From Mucilaginibacter sp. cycad4 (GTDB lineage: Bacteria; Bacteroidota; Bacteroidia; Sphingobacteriales; Sphingobacteriaceae), in the NCBI RefSeq assembly GCF_034263275.1, contig NZ_CP139559.1, positions 806,001 to 870,000 on the forward strand: DNA of 64,000 bases. The letters are read 5' to 3'. Below the pieces are notes generated by a model, which ran no database searches, was not told the DNA's origin, and saw only the letters and a program-made list of their open reading frames with translations. Below, piece by piece: positions 26,887 through 35,751 of this stretch; within the stretch, counting starts at the first letter, position 1; each line of letters opens with the position of its first letter. A program made the translations under genes and the position numbers.

Positions 26887-28761
26887 TTAAGGTACTATTT
26901 TATCAAGCGGAGGGATATTGGTTTCGGCGCCCGCGTATCCTTTGCTCTGGTTGATATGGCCATTTACGTTCAGGTCGATCTCGCTTTGCGGGATAGGCCA
27001 TAAAACGTGATATGGCGAAATGGTGAAGTGATTACCCGAGTTGGTTACAACGTTAGGATTTTTGTAAAAGTCGTTCTTCTCCATGATCCTGTCGTAAAAG
27101 AAGTTACTTGTGGAAAAATTAGCCACGTTGTAGCTTTTTCCGTTGTAAGCGGCAATTCCTGTTTGCGCAAAGATGAAAGCGATACGGGTAAGCTCGGTTT
27201 TACGTGGCTCTTCCCAATACAGTTCTCTTTGACGTTCGTCAAGTATGGTGCCGATATTAACTTTGCCCGGATCGGTTAACAACTGTGCATTTGCACGTGC
27301 CCTTACCTTGTTGATATCATCCATGGCAAGTGCGGTTTGGCCTTTCCATACGTAGGCTTCGGCGCGCAGCAGGTAGGTTTCTGCCAAGCGGAAAACATAC
27401 CAGTCGGTGTTAGTACCGCGGGGAGGGCTCCACCATTTATCAAGCGCAATGGGGCCCGAGCCTATGAACACTTTATAATGCGGCCAGCCAAACCAGGCAC
27501 GGATGGTATCTTTTGCTCCGTTCAGAAAGCGTTGGTTAACATTAGCATCGGTATATTGCTCAAGATGCTTACCATACCATGCAGGATCGGAGGTTTTAAT
27601 GGCTGGGCTATTATAAACCAAATCGGTCATGTTCATCCAGTTACCGGGAGCATGCCTTAAGTCGGTATTATCCGTCCAGATGTATTTGGTAGCATAAGGC
27701 GTACCGCGTAAACGGCCAATACCACGGCCATACCATAAAGTAAGCGGGAATTCTTCGGTAACCTTATCTGAGATCCCTGGTTTTAATGCGCTGGGGGTAA
27801 GGATAGTGCCGTTATGCCACATAGGCACGCAGTTCCTCATCACCTGTGATCCGTTTGGCGTAGCGCCGTCAAGCGTTTCGCGATCGAGCACTACGTATAA
27901 AGCCTCGGCATTTGTTCCCAATGCTTTGTTTTCGGGACGATGAAGGTCCCAGATAATGTTTTTTGAAGCATCGCCCGCAACTATGCCAAATCGATTGGTC
28001 ATGAGGTGATACGGGCCGTTGATTGCAATGTTAGCTGCCGCGATAGCGTCATCAAATAAACCGAGCGCTAAATCAACTTTAGCTAAAAGGTGGGCAGCTC
28101 CCCCTTTTGAAATATCGCCTTTAGCATTTGCATCGGTAAGGTTAGCTACGGCAAACTCCAGGTCGGTTTTCATTTGTTTCAGGATAACGATGCGTTGTGT
28201 GCTGAAGTAGCCAGTGTTTACGGCGGATTCTTCTTTCAGCAGCAATGGCACATCGCCAAACTCATGAACCAAACGATAGTAACGGTAAGCCCGGTGAAAT
28301 AAAGCCGTCGCCTTTACCAGGTTTTTATCAGCATCCGATGGCCATTTGATGTTATCTATCCTTGATAAAATAACGTTACAGTCATGGATGCCCTGGTACC
28401 AGGCGCTCCAGTAACGGCCTATCTTGTTATAATCGTCGCTGTTTAAGTTGGCGGTAGGGGTGATGCGCGCGTTCAGATCCTGTGCAGGTGTGGTTTTATC
28501 GGTAGTACCCTCAACGGCAGCATCAGTAAATATCGATTCGGTAAGCAATGGGGCCGAGTCGCCAAAATACTCAAACCTGACGCTTACATTTAAGGTAGCC
28601 AAAGCAGCTTTAAATGCAGCAGGTGAAGTATAAGTTACGTCGGGTGTAAATTTAGAAGGTGCCTGCGGATACAGATCGGCCCGCTTGGTACAGCCCCCGG
28701 TTATAAATATGGTTGCCGCTGTTAAAGCTGCAGCCACGATGTTTTTGTTTATCTTGTTCAT
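26887..28761 (-). CDS. SusD/RagB-family outer-membrane lipoprotein
   Basis: This 624-aa lipoprotein has lipobox ITGGC, and SusD domains including RFEYFGDSAPLLTESIF, LVKATALFHRAYRYYRLVHEFGDVPLL and DWYVFRLAETYLLRAEAYVWKGQ. The C-terminal ILDERQRELYWEEPRKTELTRI is the conserved helical region. It is the surface glycan-binding partner of the SusC encoded immediately upstream (16-nt gap). It is longer than the other SusDs here. No glycosidase is linked, so the target is unknown. Confidence 0.94.
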   Translation of the reverse strand: MNKINKNIVAAALTAATIFITGGCTKRADLYPQAPSKFTPDVTYTSPAAFKAALATLNVSVRFEYFGDSAPLLTESIFTDAAVEGTTDKTTPAQDLNARITPTANLNSDDYNKIGRYWSAWYQGIHDCNVILSRIDNIKWPSDADKNLVKATALFHRAYRYYRLVHEFGDVPLLLKEESAVNTGYFSTQRIVILKQMKTDLEFAVANLTDANAKGDISKGGAAHLLAKVDLALGLFDDAIAAANIAINGPYHLMTNRFGIVAGDASKNIIWDLHRPENKALGTNAEALYVVLDRETLDGATPNGSQVMRNCVPMWHNGTILTPSALKPGISDKVTEEFPLTLWYGRGIGRLRGTPYATKYIWTDNTDLRHAPGNWMNMTDLVYNSPAIKTSDPAWYGKHLEQYTDANVNQRFLNGAKDTIRAWFGWPHYKVFIGSGPIALDKWWSPPRGTNTDWYVFRLAETYLLRAEAYVWKGQTALAMDDINKVRARANAQLLTDPGKVNIGTILDERQRELYWEEPRKTELTRIAFIFAQTGIAAYNGKSYNVANFSTSNFFYDRIMEKNDFYKNPNVVTNSGNHFTISPYHVLWPIPQSEIDLNVNGHINQSKGYAGAETNIPPLDKIVP

Positions 28762-28777
28762 GTATTAAATCCCTCCT

Positions 28778-31700
28778 TTAAAAAACTACGTTAAACCCGG
28801 CTGATAAATATCTTGGTGTAGGGCCGCCGTTTTGCGGGTCCCAAAGCGGCCAGCTTGAAAACACAGCGGCATTGCTTGCATTCACAAATAATTTGGCGCT
28901 TGAGATACCCAGGCGTTTAATCAGTTGCGGACTGAAAGTGTAACCAATAGAAGCGGTTTGCAGCCTTACAAACGAAGCTTTACGCCAAACGTTAATGGTT
29001 GTGCCTGATGAACCTGAATTTAAGCGTGCATAATCATCAATCTGGTTATCAGGTGTCCAGTAAGGTAATACGTACGAGTTCATACGCGCAAAACCTACGC
29101 TGCCGGGGTTGTTCAGTGCCTGGTTATACTGCCTTAGCTGCCCAATGCTTGATACCAGCAGGAACGATACATCAAAATGTTTAAGGAAATTGAAATCGTT
29201 ACGTAACGACCAGCTGAAGCGTGGATTGGTTGAACCTAAAAATTGCTTGTCGTCGTTGGTGAATTTAAAGTCGCCGTTTACGTCCTGCAGTTTAAAATCA
29301 CCGGGTTTAGCGCCATATTTAGCAGCTTCGGTAGCATCTGCAGTTTTCCATACGCCCAGGATTTTGTAATCCCAAACAGCGTTTATATCGTGACCAATGA
29401 ACCAGCCATTGCCGATATCGTCTTTTTCGACATTGGTAGTAACACCATTTGCATCGGTAACCGGGAATGCACCATACAGGTGAACGATTTTGTTGCGATT
29501 TAAGAAAAACGTTCCGCTGGCATTCCAGTTAAAGTTTTCGCTTTTGATGATCTTGCCATCAAGTGAAATTTCAAACCCTTTATTGTTAACCTGGCCAATG
29601 TTGGTATACGGGTTGGAGTTATTAGCGCCACCCGGCAAAATGTTTAATGAATTGTAGCCCTGAACATCAAGAATACTGCGTTTAACAAGCAGGTCGGTAG
29701 TTTTACGGTCGTAAACATCAATAGAGCCGCTAAGCCTGTTGTGCAATATGGTGAAATCAAGACCGATGTTTGGTCCTACGGTGCGTTCCCATTTCAACTG
29801 AGCGTTTTGCAGGGTGCTTACATAAATACCGCTGTTATTGGTAACTGTACCAGAGTTGTTTGCCGTTGGATATTTAACGCCACCTAATACAGCCAATGAA
29901 ATTGAAGGATCGGCAGTAGTAGTTGAAGTACGGTTACCGTTTGCACCGTAGCTGAAACGTAATTTACCGTAATCCAGCCATTTAAAAGCATCGCCTTTCA
30001 TGAAACTTTCATCGCTGAATACCCAGGCAATTGCTCCCGAAGGATAAACCTCCCGCGGATGTTCCAAACCGAAAGCTGAGAAACCATCGCGGCGTACAGT
30101 GGCGGTAACTATGTATCTGCCTAATAAGGTGTAGTTGATCCTTCCCATAATGGCATCTGCATTATAAATGCGGTCATCGCTGCTTTCAACAGGTAAATTA
30201 CCGGCACCTATGTTGTGGTAACCCAGGATGTCGGTTGGTGTTAACTGTGTATTTGAAGCATTGGTATACCAGGTTTGATATTTTTCTTTGTTAAGCAGGA
30301 AGGTTGCATCAAAGCTATGGATGCCAAATGTTTTGTTCCAGCTTAAGATGTTATCGAGGTTATACCTGTACCGGTTTTCCTGTGTACGGATAGCAGTACC
30401 GCCCGAAAGTTCGTTAGGGTTAGCTACGGGACGGAAAAAGAAGTTCCGGTACGATTCGATGGCTGGCGCATAATTCACCGTATACTTAATGCCGAAAGGG
30501 AGATCCAGACGGGCAAAAAGTACAGAGAACAGGGTGTTTTGAACCGCTACGTTTTGATTGTAGCGGTTACCCAGGAAAGGGTTACGCTGGTTCAAGCCGC
30601 TATCGTCAGTATCTATCCGGCGTAAGGAACCATCGGCATTATAAACGTCGCCATACGGGGATGAGTTGATGATCTGGGTCCAGTCGGCTTCGGTAGCATC
30701 AATACCCTGGTTGCTGAGCGGCGTGCTGGCGGCGCCTTCGTCGCGGCTTGCAAACTGGGCGTTTACACCAAGGGTTAAAAATTTAGCGGCTTTGCCTTCC
30801 AGGTTTACACGGAAACGGCCGTCGGTATACTGGCCGCCCTGTATCAGGTTCTGGTTTTTGGTGTAGTTGCCGGATACGTAGTATTTAACTGTTTCTGAAC
30901 TTCCGGAGAAACTACCTGTATAATCCTGGCGAAAGCCATTGCGGAAGATCAGTTTTGACCAATCGGTCATCTTTCCGGCCTGGTAGTTGGCAATCTCGTT
31001 CGGGAATAAGCCTAAGCGCTGCAGCCAGATAGTAGTTGGATCGCCTTTGGCACCATTAAGAAACTGATCAAGCGTAACGCCATCAGGTAACTGGTTAGGA
31101 TTGCTGTAATAATAATAAGGGTTTGAAGTATTAGAGCTGCGGGCTCCGTCGGCACGCCAGTTAAGGAAGCCATCGCCCGTATAATATTTTTGATTTTGCA
31201 GCAATTGCGCTATGCCAAAATTGGCATTCAGGGTGATCTGCGTACCGCCTTTTTTACCTTTTTTAGTGGTAATAGCTACAACACCACCTGCCGATTGCGC
31301 ACCGTATACGGCAAGAGCGCTGGGGTCACGCAGTACGTCAACACGGTCGATATCGTTAGGGTTGATATCAGCCAGCTGACCGGGATAAATAACACCATCC
31401 AATACTATAACAGGCTGAACGTTGCCCGAAAGAGAGGCTTTACCCCTGATCTGCAGATCGCCCGTACCGCCGCCTTTGGCCGAAGTGTTCAGGCCAACAG
31501 AAATACCGGGGATATTACCCCTGATAATATCCGTAGCACTGGCCGGGTGTTCATTTTCCAGTTTCTCGGCCTTAACACTGCTGATGGCACCGGTAACATC
31601 TTTAACGGCACGTGTGCCGTAACCTATTACTACAACTTCTTCCAGTTGTTTGTTGGCATCGGCCAGTGTTACATCAATTGTTGTGCGGCCTTTAATTGGC

Positions 31701-31945
31701 TGCTCCTGTGTGGCAGAGCCCACAAAGCTGAATATAAGTGTTGCGTTGCTATTGGCTGTAATAGAATAGCTGCCTTTTATATCCGTAACCGTTACGGCAC
31801 CTGTTGACTTGTTTTTTACAGTGGCGCCAGGTATTGGCAGACCCTGGCTGTCTTTAACAATACCTTTCACGGTAACGTCCTGTGCAAAGGACCGTGTTAG
31901 TATTGTAATAAGTAAAACAAAAATTAGCGTAATTTTTTTCTTCAT
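28778..31945 (-). CDS. SusC/RagA TonB-dependent transporter
   Basis: This 1055-aa outer-membrane importer has a signal peptide (MKKKITLIFVLLITILTRSFAQ), a CarboxypepD_reg-like domain (VKGIVKDSQGLPIPGATVKN), the SusC signature EEVVVIGYGTRAVKDVTGAI, a plug and a barrel ending in FNVVF. It lacks an STN domain, so it is not expected to signal through a FecR protein, and no regulator is adjacent. Its leader shares a conserved element with the HTCS-controlled susC at 42420. An HTCS elsewhere may therefore control it. Confidence 0.95.
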   Translation of the reverse strand: MKKKITLIFVLLITILTRSFAQDVTVKGIVKDSQGLPIPGATVKNKSTGAVTVTDIKGSYSITANSNATLIFSFVGSATQEQPIKGRTTIDVTLADANKQLEEVVVIGYGTRAVKDVTGAISSVKAEKLENEHPASATDIIRGNIPGISVGLNTSAKGGGTGDLQIRGKASLSGNVQPVIVLDGVIYPGQLADINPNDIDRVDVLRDPSALAVYGAQSAGGVVAITTKKGKKGGTQITLNANFGIAQLLQNQKYYTGDGFLNWRADGARSSNTSNPYYYYSNPNQLPDGVTLDQFLNGAKGDPTTIWLQRLGLFPNEIANYQAGKMTDWSKLIFRNGFRQDYTGSFSGSSETVKYYVSGNYTKNQNLIQGGQYTDGRFRVNLEGKAAKFLTLGVNAQFASRDEGAASTPLSNQGIDATEADWTQIINSSPYGDVYNADGSLRRIDTDDSGLNQRNPFLGNRYNQNVAVQNTLFSVLFARLDLPFGIKYTVNYAPAIESYRNFFFRPVANPNELSGGTAIRTQENRYRYNLDNILSWNKTFGIHSFDATFLLNKEKYQTWYTNASNTQLTPTDILGYHNIGAGNLPVESSDDRIYNADAIMGRINYTLLGRYIVTATVRRDGFSAFGLEHPREVYPSGAIAWVFSDESFMKGDAFKWLDYGKLRFSYGANGNRTSTTTADPSISLAVLGGVKYPTANNSGTVTNNSGIYVSTLQNAQLKWERTVGPNIGLDFTILHNRLSGSIDVYDRKTTDLLVKRSILDVQGYNSLNILPGGANNSNPYTNIGQVNNKGFEISLDGKIIKSENFNWNASGTFFLNRNKIVHLYGAFPVTDANGVTTNVEKDDIGNGWFIGHDINAVWDYKILGVWKTADATEAAKYGAKPGDFKLQDVNGDFKFTNDDKQFLGSTNPRFSWSLRNDFNFLKHFDVSFLLVSSIGQLRQYNQALNNPGSVGFARMNSYVLPYWTPDNQIDDYARLNSGSSGTTINVWRKASFVRLQTASIGYTFSPQLIKRLGISSAKLFVNASNAAVFSSWPLWDPQNGGPTPRYLSAGFNVVF

Positions 31946-32004
31946 AATTAATTGCTGTTTAGTTGGTTAAGCAGCATTGGCTGCCGGAATAGGCTATAGG
32001 TAAA

Positions 32005-32059
32005 CCTGGTTTACACCATAGCAATGCAGTTAGGTACTGCTGTGCAATCTTTACTTCAT
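32005..32059 (-). promoter_or_regulatory. Conserved susC leader element (copy 1)
   Basis: Minus-strand leader segment beginning ATGAAG, with TGCACAG, then GCTATGGTGTAAACCAGG. It ends 60 nt before the susC ATG. A closely similar segment (TGCACAG, GCTGTGGTGTTAAA, CCTGGG) occurs 57 nt before the susC at 42420. One frame here reads ALLWCKPG, against AVVLNRPG in the other copy. It could be a leader peptide or structured RNA. Here the ATG frame is closed early, so coding is uncertain. Confidence 0.4.
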
Positions 32060-32620
32060 ATGGACAATTTGTTGGTTAAGCGTATTACTAATTGGTAATT
32101 GGTGGGGGTAAATTTAACGTGGAATAAACCAATAATGCAATAGGTTGATTGTATGTAAGTTATTGATTTTAAGATATTTAAATGGATTTTGATACGTTTT
32201 GATAACGAGAAACTCAAACGTTGAAGTGGCGTATTTACAGCGGGTTACACCCGGTTTGCTTTTGCAGCTGATACGCTTTGTGAACAAGAAAAAAAAGTGA
32301 AAATAATTTAAAAAATGACAGTTTGAGGGGATCGGGGAGGTGGTTAAAGCCTGTTTTATTATAATGGAAATGGAATTTGGGAGATGGAAAATGGGAGGGT
32401 GGCTATCTCCCTGGGGATGGAAATTCCGGCTGGCAGATCAATAGATTCATTGCCGTTGATTTTAGTCAGCAGAATTATTAGTCATGCAAAGAGGTTTTTT
32501 ATTGTCGCTCGGTTTATTGTCCCTTCAGGGTCTCTCATAGATTTAAGTTTACCCACAAAATTTCCCGGCCTGAATTTCAATACGAGGCGCCTACGGAGCC
32601 GAAAAGACATTCCTTTAATG
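32060..32620. repeat. Non-coding region with host palindromic repeat arm
   Basis: No gene is supported. The stretch at about 32520-32560 (containing CAGGGTCTCTCATAGATTTA) is matched in inverted orientation at about 35655-35701, across the IS pair, so both arms belong to one host repeat region split by the insertions. The promoter of the minus-strand susC also lies at the left of this region. Confidence 0.6.
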
Positions 32621-32663
32621 TGTCTCGTCCTAAAAAAAGTTTACATTTTATGAGATAGTCCTG

Positions 32664-33611
32664 TTATGTATTTACAAGTGTAGTGATGTCCTGTGATACG
32701 TTTACAATGTTAGTGTTTTTGCGATAATAGTTCTTCCACAATTTTTGAGGTAGCAAGCTTTTATCATGCACATGTTGGGGCGTTAGCAGACCGATACTGA
32801 AGTGTGGCCGGTGTTTGTTATACAACTCGATAGCTCTATCCAGTAATTGTTTTGCTTGTTGCTTATTCTCAGGCCGGTGATGCTTAAGATATTCTTCTTT
32901 AAGAATGCCGTTCATTCGTTCAGCAACGGCATTCTCTAATGGGTCACCGTTCTCGGTCATACTGATCTTGATGTATCTGTCCTGTAATAGCTTTACATAG
33001 CTTTCTGTGCAATATTGCACTCCCCGGTCCGAGTGATGTATAAGTGCCTCCGGCAATTGTTCAGGCAGGTCTTTTAAAGCCATTTTCAAGGCCTGTATCG
33101 TTTCGATCGTTTCTAAGGTATCAGCCAAATGATAGCCAACTACTTTGTGCGAATAAGCGTCCGTTATCAAACTGATGTACAAATGTTCTTCTTTTACTTT
33201 CCAGTAGGTGATATCGCTTACCCACAGTTGGTTAGGCCTGACGACCTCCAGGCTGCGTATGATATTCGGCCATCTGTTGAACCGGTGACCCGACCAGGTC
33301 GTCACATGCCGCCTGCGGCGTTTCTTTACTAACAGTCCATTAGCTGACAACAGGTCGAACAGTGCATCCCGTCCCATTTTAATGCCATGATCAAGCAAAA
33401 AAGGGTGCAGCTTTTCATAAAGCTTCCTGCCACCCATTGCCCGGTGGTCTTGGCGAATGCTGACAACCTCCTGCAATATAAGTGTATCCTCTATTCCAGA
33501 TGCTTCTTGTTGCCAAAAGTGCTGATAATAGGCCTGACGGGTAATACCAAGTAACCGACATAATCGTACAAGGCTGATCCTTGTATACATGTCTTTCATC
33601 TCATGGATCAC
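32664..33611 (-). CDS. IS3-family transposase OrfB (left copy)
   Basis: This 315-aa DDE integrase-core protein has Asp in WVSDITYWK, Asp in LIHHSDRGVQY, and Glu in NGDPLENAVAERMNGILKEEYL, the three catalytic acids. An HTH_21 region (HRAMGGRKLYEKLHPFL) precedes them. It starts with GTG overlapping the orfA stop by four bases, but is normally made as an OrfAB fusion by -1 frameshifting at an A_AAA_AAG site. It is identical in protein sequence to the right copy and appears intact. Confidence 0.95.
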   Translation of the reverse strand: MIHEMKDMYTRISLVRLCRLLGITRQAYYQHFWQQEASGIEDTLILQEVVSIRQDHRAMGGRKLYEKLHPFLLDHGIKMGRDALFDLLSANGLLVKKRRRRHVTTWSGHRFNRWPNIIRSLEVVRPNQLWVSDITYWKVKEEHLYISLITDAYSHKVVGYHLADTLETIETIQALKMALKDLPEQLPEALIHHSDRGVQYCTESYVKLLQDRYIKISMTENGDPLENAVAERMNGILKEEYLKHHRPENKQQAKQLLDRAIELYNKHRPHFSIGLLTPQHVHDKSLLPQKLWKNYYRKNTNIVNVSQDITTLVNT

Positions 33612-34009
33612 TTGGTATCCGACTTTTTTCGGATAGGAATATTAAGATCACGTTCAGCAATCTCGATCATACGCTTGTACATTTCACTGCGAAGCTGCTC
33701 ATCTTCAAGCTGACGTTCGAGTTCTTTGATGCGTTGTTGTTCTTGCGACAAGGCACCTGTAGGCGGATCTTTATGGGGCTTCTTTGCGGGCAAGGATAGT
33801 GGTTTTACTGATGACAAATATCTGTCTTTTTCCGGAACTTCTGCATAACCTAACTTCTGCATCCAACGCGTTATGCCACTATGTATCTTGATATCATATT
33901 TCCTCAACAACGCCTTTTGACTAACACTGCCAGCCAAATACTCTTTGATAACTGAATGCTTAAATTCAAGTGAATAATGTCCTTTTCCATCAATAATGAT
34001 CTTTTCCAT
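33608..34009 (-). CDS. IS3-family OrfA (left copy)
   Basis: This 133-aa protein has a helix-turn-helix (YSLEFKHSVIKEYLAGSVSQKALLRKYDI, about 12-40) that binds the IS ends, and a C-terminal leucine-zipper-like coiled coil (about 88-115). It differs from the right copy by one residue (Pro for Ser in GYAEVPEKD), caused by a single base. The slippery A6G tract lies near its 3' end. Confidence 0.93.
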   Translation of the reverse strand: MEKIIIDGKGHYSLEFKHSVIKEYLAGSVSQKALLRKYDIKIHSGITRWMQKLGYAEVPEKDRYLSSVKPLSLPAKKPHKDPPTGALSQEQQRIKELERQLEDEQLRSEMYKRMIEIAERDLNIPIRKKSDTK

Positions 34010-34048
34010 GTAGTTTATTTTTGTGTAAACTCATTTCAGGACAAGACA

Positions 34049-34100
34049 ATGTGCTATAAACACGTTGCCCCAATGGGGCTGGCAATATTTTATAACAGAT
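34049..34100. repeat. 52-bp host spacer between the two IS copies
   Basis: This segment contains the hairpin GCCCCAATGGGGC. It is bounded by the ATG duplication of the left IS and the GAT duplication of the right IS, so it is host DNA and not part of either element. Confidence 0.8.
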
Positions 34101-34139
34101 TGTCTTGTCCTGAAATGAGTTTACACAAAAATAAACTAC

Positions 34140-34541
34140 ATGGAAAAGATCATTATTGATGGAAAAGGACATTATTCACTTGAATTTAAGCATTCAGTTA
34201 TCAAAGAGTATTTGGCTGGCAGTGTTAGTCAAAAGGCGTTGTTGAGGAAATATGATATCAAGATACATAGTGGCATAACGCGTTGGATGCAGAAGTTAGG
34301 TTATGCAGAAGTTTCGGAAAAAGACAGATATTTGTCATCAGTAAAACCACTATCCTTGCCCGCAAAGAAGCCCCATAAAGATCCGCCTACAGGTGCCTTG
34401 TCGCAAGAACAACAACGCATCAAAGAACTCGAACGTCAGCTTGAAGATGAGCAGCTTCGCAGTGAAATGTACAAGCGTATGATCGAGATTGCTGAACGTG
34501 ATCTTAATATTCCTATCCGAAAAAAGTCGGATACCAAGTGA
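34140..34541 (+). CDS. IS3-family OrfA (right copy)
   Basis: This 133-aa HTH plus coiled-coil protein is the partner of OrfB. Codons CGA AAA AAG at 34518-34526 place the heptamer A_AAA_AAG exactly in the slippery phase. A -1 shift there joins to VGYQVIHEMK of OrfB, giving the OrfAB transposase. One residue differs from the left copy (Ser in GYAEVSEKD). Confidence 0.94.
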   Translation: MEKIIIDGKGHYSLEFKHSVIKEYLAGSVSQKALLRKYDIKIHSGITRWMQKLGYAEVSEKDRYLSSVKPLSLPAKKPHKDPPTGALSQEQQRIKELERQLEDEQLRSEMYKRMIEIAERDLNIPIRKKSDTK

Positions 34542-35485
34542 TCCATGAGATGAAAGACATGTATACAAGGATCAGCCTTGTACGATTATGTCGGTTACTT
34601 GGTATTACCCGTCAGGCCTATTATCAGCACTTTTGGCAACAAGAAGCATCTGGAATAGAGGATACACTTATATTGCAGGAGGTTGTCAGCATTCGCCAAG
34701 ACCACCGGGCAATGGGTGGCAGGAAGCTTTATGAAAAGCTGCACCCTTTTTTGCTTGATCATGGCATTAAAATGGGACGGGATGCACTGTTCGACCTGTT
34801 GTCAGCTAATGGACTGTTAGTAAAGAAACGCCGCAGGCGGCATGTGACGACCTGGTCGGGTCACCGGTTCAACAGATGGCCGAATATCATACGCAGCCTG
34901 GAGGTCGTCAGGCCTAACCAACTGTGGGTAAGCGATATCACCTACTGGAAAGTAAAAGAAGAACATTTGTACATCAGTTTGATAACGGACGCTTATTCGC
35001 ACAAAGTAGTTGGCTATCATTTGGCTGATACCTTAGAAACGATCGAAACGATACAGGCCTTGAAAATGGCTTTAAAAGACCTGCCTGAACAATTGCCGGA
35101 GGCACTTATACATCACTCGGACCGGGGAGTGCAATATTGCACAGAAAGCTATGTAAAGCTATTACAGGACAGATACATCAAGATCAGTATGACCGAGAAC
35201 GGTGACCCATTAGAGAATGCCGTTGCTGAACGAATGAACGGCATTCTTAAAGAAGAATATCTTAAGCATCACCGGCCTGAGAATAAGCAACAAGCAAAAC
35301 AATTACTGGATAGAGCTATCGAGTTGTATAACAAACACCGGCCACACTTCAGTATCGGTCTGCTAACGCCCCAACATGTGCATGATAAAAGCTTGCTACC
35401 TCAAAAATTGTGGAAGAACTATTATCGCAAAAACACTAACATTGTAAACGTATCACAGGACATCACTACACTTGTAAATACATAA
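34538..35485 (+). CDS. IS3-family transposase OrfB (right copy)
   Basis: This 315-aa DDE transposase domain is identical to the left copy, with all three catalytic acids (WVSD, HHSD, ENAVAERMNG) present. The GTG start overlaps the orfA TGA by four bases. The frame is -1 relative to orfA, as required for the fusion protein. It appears functional. Confidence 0.95.
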   Translation: MIHEMKDMYTRISLVRLCRLLGITRQAYYQHFWQQEASGIEDTLILQEVVSIRQDHRAMGGRKLYEKLHPFLLDHGIKMGRDALFDLLSANGLLVKKRRRRHVTTWSGHRFNRWPNIIRSLEVVRPNQLWVSDITYWKVKEEHLYISLITDAYSHKVVGYHLADTLETIETIQALKMALKDLPEQLPEALIHHSDRGVQYCTESYVKLLQDRYIKISMTENGDPLENAVAERMNGILKEEYLKHHRPENKQQAKQLLDRAIELYNKHRPHFSIGLLTPQHVHDKSLLPQKLWKNYYRKNTNIVNVSQDITTLVNT

Positions 35486-35528
35486 CAGGACTATCTCATA
35501 AAATGTAAACTTTTTTTAGGACGAGACA

Positions 35529-35701
35529 GATCAGTATGGCTGACCTGCCAAGCGGCCTCAGAGAGGCCACGTGTTTATAGACAAAGTTTAAAGAAATAAT
35601 GGACTCTAGCGGAGTCTCGTAATCGTAACTTACCTTGTAACCGCTGCTTAGTACTCATTTAGATTTTATCGGTAAACCTAAATCTATGAGAGACCCTGAG
35701 G
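35529..35701. repeat. Host palindromic repeat arm right of the IS pair
   Basis: Several short hairpins occur in series: GGCCTCAGAGAGGCC (about 35555), GACTCTAGCGGAGTC (about 35601-35615), and CTCATAGATTTAGG-type sequence (complement) near 35680-35700 that mirrors 32520-32560. No coding potential is seen. Confidence 0.65.
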
Positions 35702-35751
35702 GAACCTCGACGTAAAGCCAAAGTCAGTAGGGAAAAAACAGATCAAATAAA

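Larger units (their letters stand above)
32621..34048 (-). mobile_element. IS3-family insertion sequence, left copy
   Basis: This 1428-bp element starts TGTCTCGTCCTAAAAAAAG and its other end (inward) starts TGTCTTGTCCTGAAATGAG; these imperfect terminal repeats continue to AGTTTACA. The flanking bases ATG on both sides (32618-32620, 34049-34051) are a 3-bp target duplication typical of IS3. It contains orfA and orfB on the minus strand. Confidence 0.93.
34101..35528 (+). mobile_element. IS3-family insertion sequence, right copy
   Basis: This 1428-bp element is the inverted near-identical copy of the left IS. It starts TGTCTTGTCC (34101) and ends GGACGAGACA (35528). The flanking GAT on both sides (34098-34100, 35529-35531) is its own 3-bp target duplication, so it inserted independently of the left copy. 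Confidence 0.93.

Noticed and set aside
33977..34172. Two overlapping frames on opposite strands with almost the same protein sequence
   Set aside because: They cross the inverted junction of the two IS copies and are mirror images; they are not genes.
32621..35528. Composite transposon made by the two IS copies
   Set aside because: Each copy has its own target duplication and the 52-bp interior carries no cargo.
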